Assembly (NCBI RefSeq): GCF_014898055.3
Contig: NW_023603184.1
Location: 27,506,808 to 27,570,807, forward strand
Direction: 5' to 3'
Origin: Talpa occidentalis
Taxonomy: Eukaryota > Chordata > Mammalia > Eulipotyphla > Talpidae
DNA: 64,000 nucleotides
Below, in pieces: positions 8,562-19,854 of the stretch. The translations under genes were made by a program, and so were the position numbers. A model generated the notes under the pieces. That model was not told the DNA's origin and did no database searches. It saw only the letters and a program-made list of their open reading frames with translations. Position 1 is the stretch's first letter. Each line of letters starts with the position of its first letter.

Positions 8562-11500
8562 ATGGCAAATACAGATGCTAACATATCAATACTAACTCTA
8601 AATGTAAATGGACTAAAATCTTCAAACAAAAGACACAGAGTTGCAGGCTGGATTAAGAAACAAAACCCAACCTTTTGCTGTCTCCAGGAAACACATTTAG
8701 CTGCAAAAGATAAAAATAGACTCAAAGTTAAAGGATGGAAAACAATTCTACAAGCAAATGGACCAAAAAAGAAGGCAGGAACAGCTATACTCATATCAGA
8801 TAAAACAGATTTCAAACTTAAAAAGATAAAAAGAGACCCCAGTGGTCGTTACATTACGATCAAGGGGACAATACTTCAAGAAGAAATAACATTCATTAAC
8901 ATATATTCACCAAACGAAGGAGCACCAAAATATATCAGACAACTATTGGCATCTCTGAAAACAGACATCAGAGAAAACACATACGTAGTGGGAGACTTCA
9001 ACACACCACTATCAACAATGGATAGATCAACAAGACAAAAAATAAGTAAAGACACTAAAGCTCTAAATAAGGATCTAGAGTGATTGGGCTTAACAGACAT
9101 ATATAGAACACTAAACCCAAAAAAATCTGAGTATACATTTTTCTCAAGCGCACACGGATCATTCTGTAGGATCGATCATATACTGGGGCACAAAACAAAC
9201 ATCAACAGATACACCAAGATTGAAATCATACCAACCATCTTTTCTGACCATGAAGGCATCAAACTAGAAATAAACCATAAAAAGAAGGCAAGTTACTCTC
9301 CTACCTCGTGGAGATTGAAACCCACACTACTGGAAGTCCACTGGACTAACGAGGAGATAAAAGAAGAAATTAAAAAATTCTTTGAATTGAATGACAAGGA
9401 GGACACCAATTTCCTAAATGTATGGGATGCAGCAAAAGCAGTAATGAGAGGAAAATATATAGCAGTAGATGCTCATATCAAGAAACAAGAAAGAACTCAA
9501 AGAAACAACCTAATCTCAAAGCTCAAAGATCTAGAAAAAGAACAACAAAAAAACCCCAAAACCAGTAGAAGAAAAGAAATAATAAAAACCAAAGCAGAAA
9601 TAAATGAAATCGAAAGTAAAAAAAACAATCCAAAAGATTAATGAAACCAAGAGCTGGTTCTTCGAAAAAATCAATAAAATAGATAAACCCCTAGCCAGGC
9701 TCACAAGGGCAAAAAGGGAGAAAGCACAAATAAATAGTATAATAAATGAAAGAGGAGAAATCACAACGGACACAGCAGAAATCAAAAGAATAATTAATAA
9801 CTACTATGAACAGTTATATGGAAACAAGTTCAACAATCTAGAGGAGATGGACAAATTCCTACAACTCTACAATCACCCAAAGCTAGATAAAGAAGAAATA
9901 GAACACCTAAACAAATCAATTACAATTAGCGAAATTGAAATGGTAATCAAAAATCTCCCCAAAAACAAAAGCCCAGGACCTGATGGATTTACAAATGAAT
10001 TCTACCAAACATTCAGAGACGAATTGGTGCCTATCCTTCACAAACTCTTCCAAAAAATTGAGAAGGAAGGTATAATACCTAACACGTTCTATGAAGCCAA
10101 CATTACACTAATACCAAAACCGAACAAGGACAACACAAAAAAAGAAAACTATAGGCCAATCTCCCTAATGAACACTGATGCAAAAATTCTCAATAAAATT
10201 TTAGCTATCAGAATCCAACAGTGTATCCATAAGGTAATTCACCATGACCAAGTAGGATTCATTCCAGGGACACAAGGATGGTTCAACATCCGAAAATCAA
10301 TCAACGTTATCCAACACATCAACAAAAAGAAATATAAAAACCATATGATAATATCAATAGATGCCGAGAAAGCTTTCGACAAAGTGCAACACCCATTCAT
10401 GATAAAAGCCCTTGAAATTCTTGGGATACAAGGAACATACCTCAGCATCATAAAGGCCATATACGACAAGCCAACAGCCAGTATCATTCTCAATGGTGAA
10501 AGCTGAAAGCATTTCCATTAAGATCTGGAACAAGACAAGGATTTCCACTCTCACCACTGCTTTTCAATATAATATTGGAAGTCCTAGCCAGAGCAATAAG
10601 ACAAGAGAAAGACATACAAGGAATCCAAATAGGAAAAGAAGAAGTCAAACTATCACTATTTGCAGATGATATGATAATATACATAGAGAACCCCAAAAAC
10701 TCCATAGAAAAACTAAATGAACTCATCAATCAGTTCAGCAAAGTGGCAGGATACAAAATCAACATGCAAAAGTCAGAAGCCTTCCTATACACAAACAATA
10801 AATCTGAAGAAGAAGAAATCAAAAAAACCATCCCCTTTATTATCGAAACAAAAAAAATCAAATACTTGGGAATAAATCTAACAAAAGAGGTAAAGGACCT
10901 TTACAAAGAAAACTATAAAACACTGTTAAAAGAAATAGAAGAAGATACAAAGAAATGGAAAGACATCCCCTGCTCATGGATTGGAAGAATAAACATTATT
11001 AAAATGGCCATCCTACCAAAAGCAATATACTGATTCAATGCTATTCCAATAAAAATTTCAATGTCATTCTTCAAAGAAATAGAACAATTATTGATGAAAT
11101 TCATATGGAATCACCAAAAACCCAGAATATCCAAAGCTCTCCTGAAAAAAAAAGAAGGGAATGGAGGCATCACACTCCCAGATTTCAGGCTATACTACAA
11201 AGCCATAATCATCAAAACTGCATGGTATTGGAACAAGAACAGACACACAGACCAATGGAATCGAATAGAAAATCCAGAAATAAACCCACAGATTTATGGT
11301 CAACTAATATTTGACAAAGGAGCAAAGAATATGCATTGGAGAAAAGAAAGTCTGTTCAATAAATGGTGCTGGGAAAACTGGGTCGCTGCATGCAAAAGAA
11401 TGAAGCTTGACTACTACCTCACACCATACACAAAAACCAACTCAAAATGGATTAAAGAACTAGACATAAAACCTGAAAACATAAAATACATAGAAGGAAA

Positions 11501-12389
11501 TATAGGTGAAACACTACGGGATTTGCACATCAAAGACATCTTTACAGACACATCACCCAAAGCAGTGATAGTGAAGGCAAAGATAAACAGCTGGGACTAC
11601 ATCAAATTAAAGAGCTTCTGCACAGCAAAAGAGACAATAACAAAAACAAAGAGAAACCCCACCAACTGGGAGAACATTTTTGCACCCAACACTAATGATA
11701 AAGGAGTGATCACAAAAATCTGCAAAGAGCTGATGAGACTCAACAACAGCAAAGAAAATAATCCAGTCAAAAAATGGGCAGAAGAGCTAAAAAGAAACTT
11801 CTCTGAAGAGGAAATGCAAATGGCCAACAGGCATATGAAAAAATGTTCAACATCACTTGTCATCAGGGAAATGCAAATCAAAACTACCATGAGATACCAT
11901 CTCACACCAGTGAGAATGGCACATATTAAAAAAACTAGCAACAACAAATGTTGGCGAGGGCGCGGAGAAAAAGGAACTCTCCTGCACTGTTGGTGGGAGT
12001 GCAAACTGGTCCAACCACTATGGAGAGCTGTGTGGAGATTTCTGGACCTACTAAACATAGAGCTTCCATATGATCCAGCAATTCCACTCCTAGGTATTTA
12101 CCCAAAGGACACAGAAACATTAATTCCAAAGAACACCTGCACCCCTATGTTTATAGCAGCACTGTTTACAATAGCTAAGCTTTGGAAACAACCCAAATGC
12201 CCCAAAATAGATGACTGGATCAAGAAGATGTGGTACATATATACCATGGAATATTACTCAGCATTCAAAAAAGATAAACACACGCAATTTGCAGCAACAT
12301 GGATGGCGCTGGAAGGGATCATGCTCAGCGAAATAAGCCAGAAAGAAAAAGAAAAATACCGGATGGTCTCACTCATAGCAGGAATCTAG
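8562..12389 (+). pseudogene. L1 ORF2 (endonuclease / reverse transcriptase), four lesions
   Basis: ORF2p nicks target DNA and reverse-transcribes L1 RNA in place. The region is 3828 nt, about 1275 codons, the normal length. The apurinic endonuclease-like domain (about 1-235) shows N14 (LTLNVNGL), E43 (CLQETHL), the GDFN motif and SDHE. The reverse transcriptase carries FADD at 10659-10670 (codons 700-703). The C-terminal Cys-rich segment reads [18 protein letters not shown], where an Arg replaces the second Cys of the motif as known in human L1. Lesions: TGA at 9081-9083; +1 in an A-run at 9618-9625; -1 near 10500-10503, restoring the frame; TGA at 11031-11033. Both stops fit CGA-to-TGA change or equivalent point mutation. 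It is inactive as it stands. Confidence 0.96.
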
Positions 12390-12579
12390 AAAACTTAAAT
12401 AAGGGACCAGGAAAATGAATAACTATAAGAAAGTGAAAATCAAAATCAACAAAAATCTATGAACCAGAGACACTTTGGGGGGGGTGGGTGGAGGGAGGGA
12501 GGGATTGGGGTCAAAATGGGGGGTTGAAATTGTATGGGGAATATAAAAATAAAATTTATTATAAAAAAAGGAAAAAAAA
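12390..12579 (+). other. L1 3'UTR with G-rich tract and poly(A) tail
   Basis: Contains a run of G tracts at about 12476-12530 able to form a G-quadruplex, as is typical of L1 3'UTRs, then AATAAA at 12548-12553 and an A-rich tail to 12579. The same 3'UTR (reverse-complemented C tracts) recurs in the truncated copies near 41650, 47100 and 52080. Confidence 0.85.
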
Positions 12580-12593
12580 TAAAATATAGACAG

Positions 12594-13615
12594 AAGAAAA
12601 CATTGGTGATGTGTTTCATGATACCAATGACAAAGATGTTTTTGGAGATTTGACTCCTATGGCGAGGGTAAATAAAGCAAAAATCACCTTCTTTTTACAC
12701 AGCAAAAGAAAATACAACAAGATTAAAAGTACATTCTATTAAATGGGAGAGAATATTTACACATTATATAAACTTCAAGTGGTTAATACCCAAGATAAAA
12801 AAAAAAAACAAACATACAAATAACAAATAACCCAACTGGTAAATGGAAGGCAGATGTGAACAGACCAGAGAAGATATCCAGAAGGGCAATACATATGGAA
12901 AAATGTTTATCATTTCTTTTAATAAGATAGATGCAGGTGAAAACCACTGAGATATAATCTCACACCAGAGAGAGAATGTCATGTATTTAAAAAAAAAAAA
13001 AAGCCAACAACAAGTGCTGGCGAGGATGCAGAGGAAAAAGAACCTTATTACACTGTTGGTGGGAATGTAAAGCGGTGCAGCCATTTTGGTAAATGATCTG
13101 AATTTACCTTAAAAAACTTAAAATGAAAATACCCGATCCAGCAATCTCATTCCTGGGTTTCTATCCAAACAGCAAGAAACCATCAATCCAAAAAATTATA
13201 TGTCATGCAATGTTTATTGCAAAATTTTTTACAACAGCTGGCATATGGAAACAACTGATGTGCCCACTGACAGAGATTGGATCAAGAAGATATGGTAAAT
13301 CCACTTGTGGAATACTATTCAGCCATAAGGAAAGAAGAAATGTTGCCATTTATAGCATAATGGAAGGAGTTTGAGGGAATTATGTGTGGGAAAGCACGTC
13401 ACAATGACCAAGACAAATATTGGTCTTGGTCAATATTACACACTAACCAATATTATAAACAATACATAGCAGACAATTCAACAACGTAAGATACTTAAAA
13501 AAATAAACTAGCGGTTGTTAATAAATGAAGTGAGGTTTCTGAGGTTAAGATGGAGGGGGCAGGAGAAAAGATCAAGGGGATATAATGGATGGTGGGATAA
13601 AGAGCTATTTTTAAA
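12594..13615 (+). mobile_element. old L1 fragment, 3' part
   Basis: Continuation of the fragment at 6685-7155. Degenerate ORF2 end: ACACCAGAGAGAGAATGTCA, GCTGGCGAGGATGCAGAGG, TTACACTGTTGGTGGGAATG and GGATCAAGAAGATATGGT are equivalents of the C-terminal ORF2 sequence in the younger L1. Many stops and indels. The right end is indistinct, about 13500-13615. Confidence 0.88.
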
Positions 13616-14334
13616 AAAAGCCACATATTCATCTCATCAGCTTAGCAGCTTCCTTCCTCCTCAGTACTCCCCACTTACCCTCCCCTTCTCCCCAGAGAAA
13701 ACTCCATCTTTGCAGACCACAGCCTGGGATCCACTTCTGCCTGGGCCTCTGCCTTTCCAGGAAATGTGACCAGAGCTGGGCTGGGTGAGCAGTGGACATT
13801 GGTTAGCTGCCTGCTAAGGCTGAGCCTGACTAAGTGTCCTGTTCCTCTGCTTCTTCATAGTAACTGTGAATGGGGCCTGCGGGCACAGGTCATAATGGCT
13901 GCAGCCACTCAGCAGCAGCCTCCCCAGCCCCCAGTAAGTGAGGACACAGCAGCCCCTTCCATTGTGTTTTTCATGACAATCCCTTTCCCAACAAAGATGA
14001 CTTGAGCGGGCGGTGAAATTATCCCACAAGCAGCCACAGCCCGTAACCAGGACTCAGTTCTGCTCTTTTCCTGTCTCCAGCACCTGCCTCTCCAAGCCCT
14101 GTCTGGGCTCCCCCAAGACAAGCTGCCCATTGAGGGTGAGATCAGGCTGAGGCAGCCAGCACAGAGGTGGTATGGGATTGGTGGGCCCCGGGCAGCAGCT
14201 CACTGTACAGGGAGGACAGCGTCTAACGCCACAACAGGTATTTTAATTCTGCATTGTGACCTGTTTCTCAGCCAGCTCTTGATGTCCACAATGAAGTGCA
14301 TGTATTTTTCACATGAGAAAGAGATGACTTTTTG
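13616..14334. other. intronic stretch, one weak candidate exon
   Basis: No repeat recognised. On the plus strand, a pyrimidine tract and AG at 13842-13860 followed by about 72 nt and a GTAAGT donor at 13933 resembles an exon; see findings. No known protein matched. Confidence 0.4.
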
Positions 14335-14762
14335 GTGGACTGTCACGGGTTGTGGTATATCTCCCCAGAAAAAGATATGCTGAGGTCTAACCTACAGTAA
14401 CACAGAATTGACCTTATTTGGAAATAAGACCTTTGTAGATTTAACCAAGTTATGATAAGTCATTAGGCCTAAACCATTGTAACTGGTGTTATTATAATAG
14501 AAGGAAATTTGATACAATGACATGCACACCCAGAAGAAAGACAATGTGAGGAGAGAGAAAGAGAAGACAGCCATTGACACATGAAGTAATCTCTGAAGTC
14601 AACAGAAGTAGGCAAGAGGCTTGGGACAGACCCTTGCCCAGCACCTTCACCTTGATTTTGGACTTCAAGCCCCCAGAACTATCAGATAATTCATTTCTGT
14701 TGTTCCAAGACACACAGGTTGTGGTTCTTTTACTTAGTGGTCTCAGGAAACTAATGTGGTTG
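14335..14762 (+). mobile_element. MLT1-type LTR (ERVL-MaLR relic)
   Basis: Block order matches the MLT1 LTR consensus: TGCTGAGGTCTAACCTACAG, GACCTTATTTGGAAATAAGA, GGTGTTATTATAATAGAAGG, then a CACCTTGATTTTGGACTTC block and ATTTCTGTTGTTCC-AAG. Non-coding solo LTR. Confidence 0.8.
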
Positions 14763-14825
14763 TTATGAAGATTAAATGGGACTAACATGTGAAAACTGCA
14801 TAGCACATAGTAGATGCCTTCTATG
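14763..14825 (+). repeat. MIR 3' tail fragment
   Basis: GAAGATTAAATGGGACTAAC and GCATAGCACATAGTAGATGC match the end of MIR. It directly abuts the MLT1 LTR. Confidence 0.6.
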
Positions 14826-15451
14826 CCTATGGTCAGCCACCTCTTTGCTGAATTCAATATTTCTAAAGATTTACACTGTTTCTCTGAATGTCAGGATGTT
14901 TTTTCCTGATTCTTTCCTGATTCCAGTGTCTTTGTTTTCTGGTCCTTTCAGCTTCTGCAAAAGTGAGGAGCATATGGCCTTTGTTGTCACTTGGGTCATC
15001 TTTTTAAATATGTGACCTTGTGGGGACACCTGTGGGGGCAGCAGGAAGAACAGAGGGGGTGTCAGTTGTTCTCATTCCAGTCTGGAGAAAACTCAGTTGA
15101 CTCTTGGGGCTGCCACCAATACAGCCTCTCACTTTAGCCAAAATGAAAATGACCCCATAATCTCTGGCTGCAGAGCTGACTGGGAAGCCTGGGGAGGCTG
15201 CTGTCTCCCAACATCAAGTGAGAATAGCAGATAGTGGGGGAAAACTCAGTGTACCCCAACCACTTACAGGGTCTTCAAGTATGGTTGCCAGGAGGTCTCT
15301 TAAACCATTTACTGTTTCATCACTTCAAAGGTCCACCTCACTTATATTCTTTCTGAAAATTTTAAATAGAGCTCAGTAAAGCCTGATATTTGGGTTTTTG
15401 AAGGTGTCAGTTAAACAGTAAGTACACAGAACTTGGAGTGAGAACTGGGTT
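14826..15451. other. intronic stretch with nothing recognised
   Basis: No repeat, exon or RNA gene seen. Confidence 0.6.
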
Positions 15452-15468
15452 AAGTACCAATGACCTGA

Positions 15469-15822
15469 GCAAGATCCCTTCCAGCTCCATCCATGTTGCT
15501 GCAAATTGCATGAGTTTATCTTTTTTGAATGCTGAGTAATATTCCATGGTGTATATGAACCACATCTTCTTGATCCAGTCATCTATTTTTGGGCATTTGG
15601 GTTGTTTCCATAGCTTAGCTATTGTAAACAGTGCTGCTATAAACATAGGGGTGCAGGTGTCCTTTTGAATTAATGTTTCTGTGTCCTTTCAGTGAAATAA
15701 GCCAGAAAGAAAAGAAAAATACTGGATGGTCTCACTCATAGCAGGAATTTAGAAAACCTAAATAAAGGACCAGGAAAAAGACTAAGTATAATAAAAGACT
15801 AAGTATAATACTTTATAAAAAA
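15469..15822. mobile_element. short L1 insertion with 5' inversion (twin priming)
   Basis: 15469-15690 is L1 ORF2 end in minus orientation (TTCCAGCTCCATCCATGTTG down to the GTGCAGGTGT segment). 15691-15780 is the directly following ORF2/3'UTR sequence in plus orientation (GAAATAAGCCAGAAAG, GATGGTCTCACTCATAGCAG). Flanked by a perfect 17 bp duplication AAGTACCAATGACCTGA at 15452-15468 and 15823-15839. The tail holds a doubled GACTAAGTATAATA motif. Confidence 0.95.
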
Positions 15823-16029
15823 AAGTACCAATGACCTGATAGTGTCCCCTCCCCACCCCCAGGCAGGACATACCTGTTCCCTCCTTCCCTCCCCATGCCT
15901 CAGGCGAGAAGCAGACAGAGACCACTGTTACTGAGGTATTGCTGGGCAAGGGCTGTGGGTGACTGCCAGGCATGATCCCATGCATCCTACTTCTCTGAAT
16001 TCACATCTTGGTATAGATGCTTCTCACAG

Positions 16030-16440
16030 TGAATCTGCACTGGTCCTGTGACAACAGGGTGCACTAGAAGGACTTATGAACTGCCAGGCCTAGGCCTCGG
16101 GAGGCCTTGGTATTTCTGATCACTCTCTTGTCGCCTGAGTATAGAATCTGGACTCAGTTTCCTTGAGGCCAATGAAAGGCCCATGGAGTCCCAAGTCATT
16201 TGGGTCACCCCACTGAAGCCCCAGACATGTGAAAGAGGCTTTTTTGGCCCCTTTCGTCATCAGCTGACTGCAAATGCATGGTGGGGGTGGGGGACGGCCA
16301 ACCCTTGTAGAGATAAGTTGCCCTAATTGCAAAAGTCTACCAGCCATAGTGGTAGATTTGTAGGCCAATGAATGGCTGCTGTTTTAAGCCACTAACTTCA
16401 GGTGTAATTTGCTTTCCACAAAGGCTAACAAGACAGAATC
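16030..16440 (+). repeat. possible old MaLR/ERVL LTR
   Basis: The end GCTGTTTTAAGCCACTAAC and the general order resemble the 3' part of MLT-type LTRs. Weak; the start is a guess. Confidence 0.4.
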
Positions 16441-18089
16441 TATTGTGCTATTATGGTGCTGGGGGTTAATGTAAGACTGTGAACTCATGATACACAGGAA
16501 ATGAAGGCAGGCATAGGAGAATGAGTGTAGAAGGTGGCAAGCAGGAGCTGAAAAGGTTTTGCTTCCTGTAGGACCTGCTTACCTCCTTGTATGTTTGAGT
16601 TCTGTTAATAGTGAGCTAGAATAAAGGTTTCTGGAAGATCAGATCAGTGAAAAATTCTGTGTTTTCCCAAACATTTGCTACAGAAAGGATTTGATCAACA
16701 GAAAGGATTCCTTTAACCCTAATCAAGCAACTGCTATAAACTTTTTTCTGAAGCCTGAAATATGCTAGATAGCACTGACTCAATCTTTGCCAAGAACCTT
16801 TATCTAGATTTCCATGGTTTCCTTCAGCTTTTGTCAACTGCCAAAGCAAGAAAGAACTATCTCAAAAGGACTTCTGCATCTATTAGAAAACTGTCGCATC
16901 TATTAGATACTGTCTTTGATATTTTATATACAATATATAGGTATGTGATAAGTGTGATAAGTACCTCTGTGACTCTAAGTGAAAACATATAATGAAATGT
17001 TGGTTTTCTTTATACGTAATGACAAACACATAAACCATCGTATTTGCCTTTTTGCTAAGGTGGCCAGGAAGCTCAGAGAGAAATATAATGAATAATCTCA
17101 GGGTTCCATCAGTATTTTTACTTCTCTGCCTTTGTTAAAAGCTTTGATTTTCAAGTCCTAGTCTAAAGGTACATTGTCTTTTACTTTTTTGTTCCTTTAT
17201 AAGCTAGCTTTAAACATTTTTTTTGAAATATCTATAAAAAAACTTTTAATAAAGTGCCTCTGTAGGGTAGGACAAAAATATAATTGTAGAAAGAAGGGTA
17301 ATGCTGTATTTCATGTTTGTTTTAATGTGTTGGGAAAAGAGGAGGCAGGGAGTCTGCTCTCTGTGACTTTGCCAGATTCAGAATCAATGATGGAGCTGTC
17401 GATAGGCTGCATTCACAGAGAAATACAATTTGCACCCTGCATGGGGCCAGGTGTCATCCTGCTCGTGTTGCTCCTCCAGCCTGCTCCTGCTGTCCACAAA
17501 TCCTGGCTCTGCTGACTTTTGAATGACCTCTGTAAATCAGCACTCCCAGAAGTCCTGCTGGTGAAACACCATTCTCCTCTTAGGAGGTCACAGGCCATTC
17601 TCTACTATCCCCGTCTGGCGCTTCCGCTCAGAACCAGTTAAAAGCAGGCTGCTTGCCTATTCTTACTCTTTCAGGCTTAGATGCCAAATAAAAATGCAGA
17701 ACTTACTTGCCTGGTCAGACAGAGCACTTTCTCCCCTTCTCCCCATCACATACATACCTCTTGTATTGCTCCCATAAAAAGCAATTCACTCTTTGGGGTG
17801 ACCCCCAGAGAAACAAAATGCAGGCTGAGCAGAAGCCTGGTATCAATGGTTGTTTATCTGATTTAAACACCTAATGCAGTACTTCTTATCTGTTGCATAA
17901 AGGAAAATAAAGGACCAGGAAATTGATGCCTGAAGAGGCTTTGCTCAGAAGGCAGTTGCACAGGTTTCCTTGCAAAACAGCCTGGCCAGGCTGGTGGAGG
18001 AGAAGCTGGTGCAGCTCCTCATCTTCTCCTCAGTGCTCAGATGATCATTTCCCAAGGGGGCTGTGTAGGTTTAGAGGACATAGCAGTAT
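16441..18089. other. intronic stretch with little recognised
   Basis: Contains an imperfect 20 bp tandem duplication at 16876-16915 (GCATCTATTAGA repeated). Otherwise no repeat family or exon recognised. Confidence 0.55.
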
Positions 18090-18215
18090 GTCCATTCATT
18101 CATTCTCAAATACTGCTCATTATGTACCCAGTATTGATCTAGCTGCTGTGGCTATAGCTATGAACAAGACAGTCTTACAGAACTTCATTCTATGGATGTT
18201 TAAAGGCATGTGATG
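18090..18215 (+). repeat. ancient interspersed repeat-like segment, family unassigned
   Basis: CATTCATTCTCAAATACTGC, TATGTACCCAGTATTGATCT, TATGAACAAGACAGTC and CAGAACTTCATTCTA follow the order of a mammal-wide repeat that also appears at 26525, 36915 and 59940. Confidence 0.45.
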
Positions 18216-18239
18216 TTCTCTACTGAGAGGGAGAGTGAC

Positions 18240-18295
18240 TGAGCATGGAGGGGAGAGAGAGAAAGGTGGAGAGAGAGAGGGAAGAGGGGAGAGAT
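18240..18295. repeat. GA-rich low-complexity tract
   Basis: Runs of GGGAGAGAGAGAAAGG and GAGAGAGAGGGAAGAGG. Confidence 0.85.
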
Positions 18296-18469
18296 TGACT
18301 TTTGAAAAAGAATCTCAGAAACCAATTCACTGCTCTGAGACACCGAGGCCTCTTAAAGGACAGTGCCTCCTGGGCCTGAGAAGCAGCGCCCGGTACGTTT
18401 GGTGGGAAGACGGGTTATAGGCTGAGCTAGAAGCTAGAAGCCCCATGTTCTCTTACTTTCTTATAGCAA

Positions 18470-18664
18470 AGTGGTTCTCAGCATCAATCCCTCTCCCCCT
18501 TCCCCAAGGGGATATTTGGCAATGTCTGGAGGCAATTTTGATTGCCATAAGTGGGAGGGTGCTATTAGTCTACTGCCAAACATCCTTCAACACACAGGAC
18601 AGCCCTCCATGAGAACTCACTCTCCAGTTCAAAGTGTCAATAGTGTCGAGTTTGAGAAATTCTG
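18470..18664 (+). mobile_element. MER20-like hAT DNA transposon relic
   Basis: GTGGTTCTCAGC at the start, then GGGGATATTTGGCAATGTCT, GGGAGGGTGCTATTAG, CAAACATCCTTCAACACACA, GGACAGCCCTCC and AGTGTCGAGTTTGAGAAAT at the end follow the MER20 consensus in order. MER20 is non-autonomous and non-coding; copies have been linked to regulation in the uterine lining in placental mammals. Confidence 0.8.
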
Positions 18665-19124
18665 TGTAGCTCTGAACTGACCGTGAAGGCCCCATCCAGG
18701 TAATCTGAGCATGTATTCTTGCAGCGTTTTCAAACTGGAAGCCCCAGCGCTGCATCTACTCAGGGACACGTTTTCGAGGGCCTGCCAAGCATTCCTGCTT
18801 GGTGAGAATTGGCTGGAGCTGAGCAGGAGCTGTCCCCTTAGAAGGCATACTAACAGGTACTGGCCGGCTTCGCGGGTGAGCTGACGTGGCAGCCCCACAG
18901 GGCCTGCACTCAGAAGGCCTGTGCATGATACCCCTGACTCTGGATGCCCTGCTCACATCCCCTGGGCACTTACCTCCCCCCCACTCCGCTGGCCTCTGCT
19001 CTGCTTGAGGACTTACTCTGACCACAGGTGTGAATTTAGCCTGCCCTGAGCACTGTGGAGTTTTATCTACAGTGGTTTCCTATCCACAGAGCTAGTGCTC
19101 TAGCAGGGCAGATAAACATTCCAT
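18665..19124. other. intronic stretch with nothing recognised
   Basis: GC-richer than its surroundings. No exon or repeat seen. Confidence 0.5.
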
Positions 19125-19525
19125 GATATGGACTGAAATGTGCCCCATTCCCAAATTCATAGGTTGAAGTCCTAACCCCCCAGCACCTGAGAATGTGGCC
19201 TATTTAGAAACAGTCACTGCAGCAGTTATCAGTTGAGTTCATATTGGTGTTGGGGTTCCTAACCCAAAATGATTGGAGTCCTTGTAATAAGAAATTCATA
19301 TAATGACAGACATACAGCAAGAACACCATGTGACAACAAAGGCAGAGACTGGAGAGATGCATCTTGAAGTCAAGGAAGGCCAAAAGTTGCTACATACCCC
19401 TCTGAAGTCAGAGAGCCTGAGGCACACACCTTGACCTTGGTTTCCTGGCTTCCAGAACTATGAAACAATTTCAGATGTTTAAGTCACCAAACTGGTGGTG
19501 CCTTTTAACAGCACCTGCAGGAAAT
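19125..19525 (+). mobile_element. MLT1-type LTR (ERVL-MaLR relic)
   Basis: GGACTGAAATGTGCCCC, CAAATTCATAGGTTGAAGTC, GAATGTGGCCTATTTAGAAA, a CACCATGTGACAACAAAGGC block, then CCAGAACTATGAAACAATTT match MLT1 in order. Solo LTR, non-coding. Confidence 0.85.
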
Positions 19526-19681
19526 GAATGTACCCCAGCTCCTCACCCCTAACCCCTGCCAGGTGGCAATGCTGTGAAGCTTCAGTTTGTGACCACTGTT
19601 TACATTTTTGATGACTCAAGTCTCTCTACCTGTATGCCTTGTCCTCTGACCTGGCTAATGTTTACTAAAAGAAATAAGAGT

Positions 19682-19846
19682 ATGGCGCGCAGACCTCTCC
19701 TGCCGCCCGCTGCTCCCCTCAGCAGTGTACTTCGGTCCTTCTGCCTGCTCTGCTCCCCGCTCTGGCTCTGGTGAATTCTCTCACCCTCCCACGCTTCTGA
19801 CTGTACCCAGTGCTTGTATAAATAAATAAATAAATCTTTAAAAAAA
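19682..19846 (+). mobile_element. tRNA-derived SINE, subfamily A, 5'-truncated
   Basis: Begins within the body (GGCGCGCAGACCTCTCC) and lacks the tRNA-like head, then has GTACTTCGGTCC and an (AAAT)n tail. Only a weak duplication (AAATAAGA) is visible. Without A and B boxes it cannot be transcribed by pol III on its own. Confidence 0.85.
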
Positions 19847-19854
19847 TAAGAATA

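Larger units (their letters stand above)
7156..12579 (+). mobile_element. nearly full-length L1 (LINE-1)
   Basis: About 5.4 kb: 5'UTR (7156-7467), ORF1 (7468-8493), 68 nt spacer, ORF2 (8562-12389), 3'UTR with G-rich tract and AATAAA at 12548-12553, then an A-rich tail. Flanked by a perfect 14 bp duplication TAAAATATAGACAG at 7142-7155 and 12580-12593, so both insertion ends are preserved. Only four coding lesions are visible, meaning a young insertion by mammalian standards. It lies antisense to GALNT18. Confidence 0.97.

Noticed and set aside
13123..13374. 83-codon ORF
   Set aside because: Part of the old L1 ORF2 end, not an independent gene.
14335..14762. Internal retroviral genes near the LTRs
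   Set aside because: No gag, pol or env-like sequence between or beside the MLT1 copies; they are solo LTRs.
17174..17515. 113-codon ORF on the plus strand
   Set aside because: No domain, no promoter or splice support, and average length for chance in this composition.
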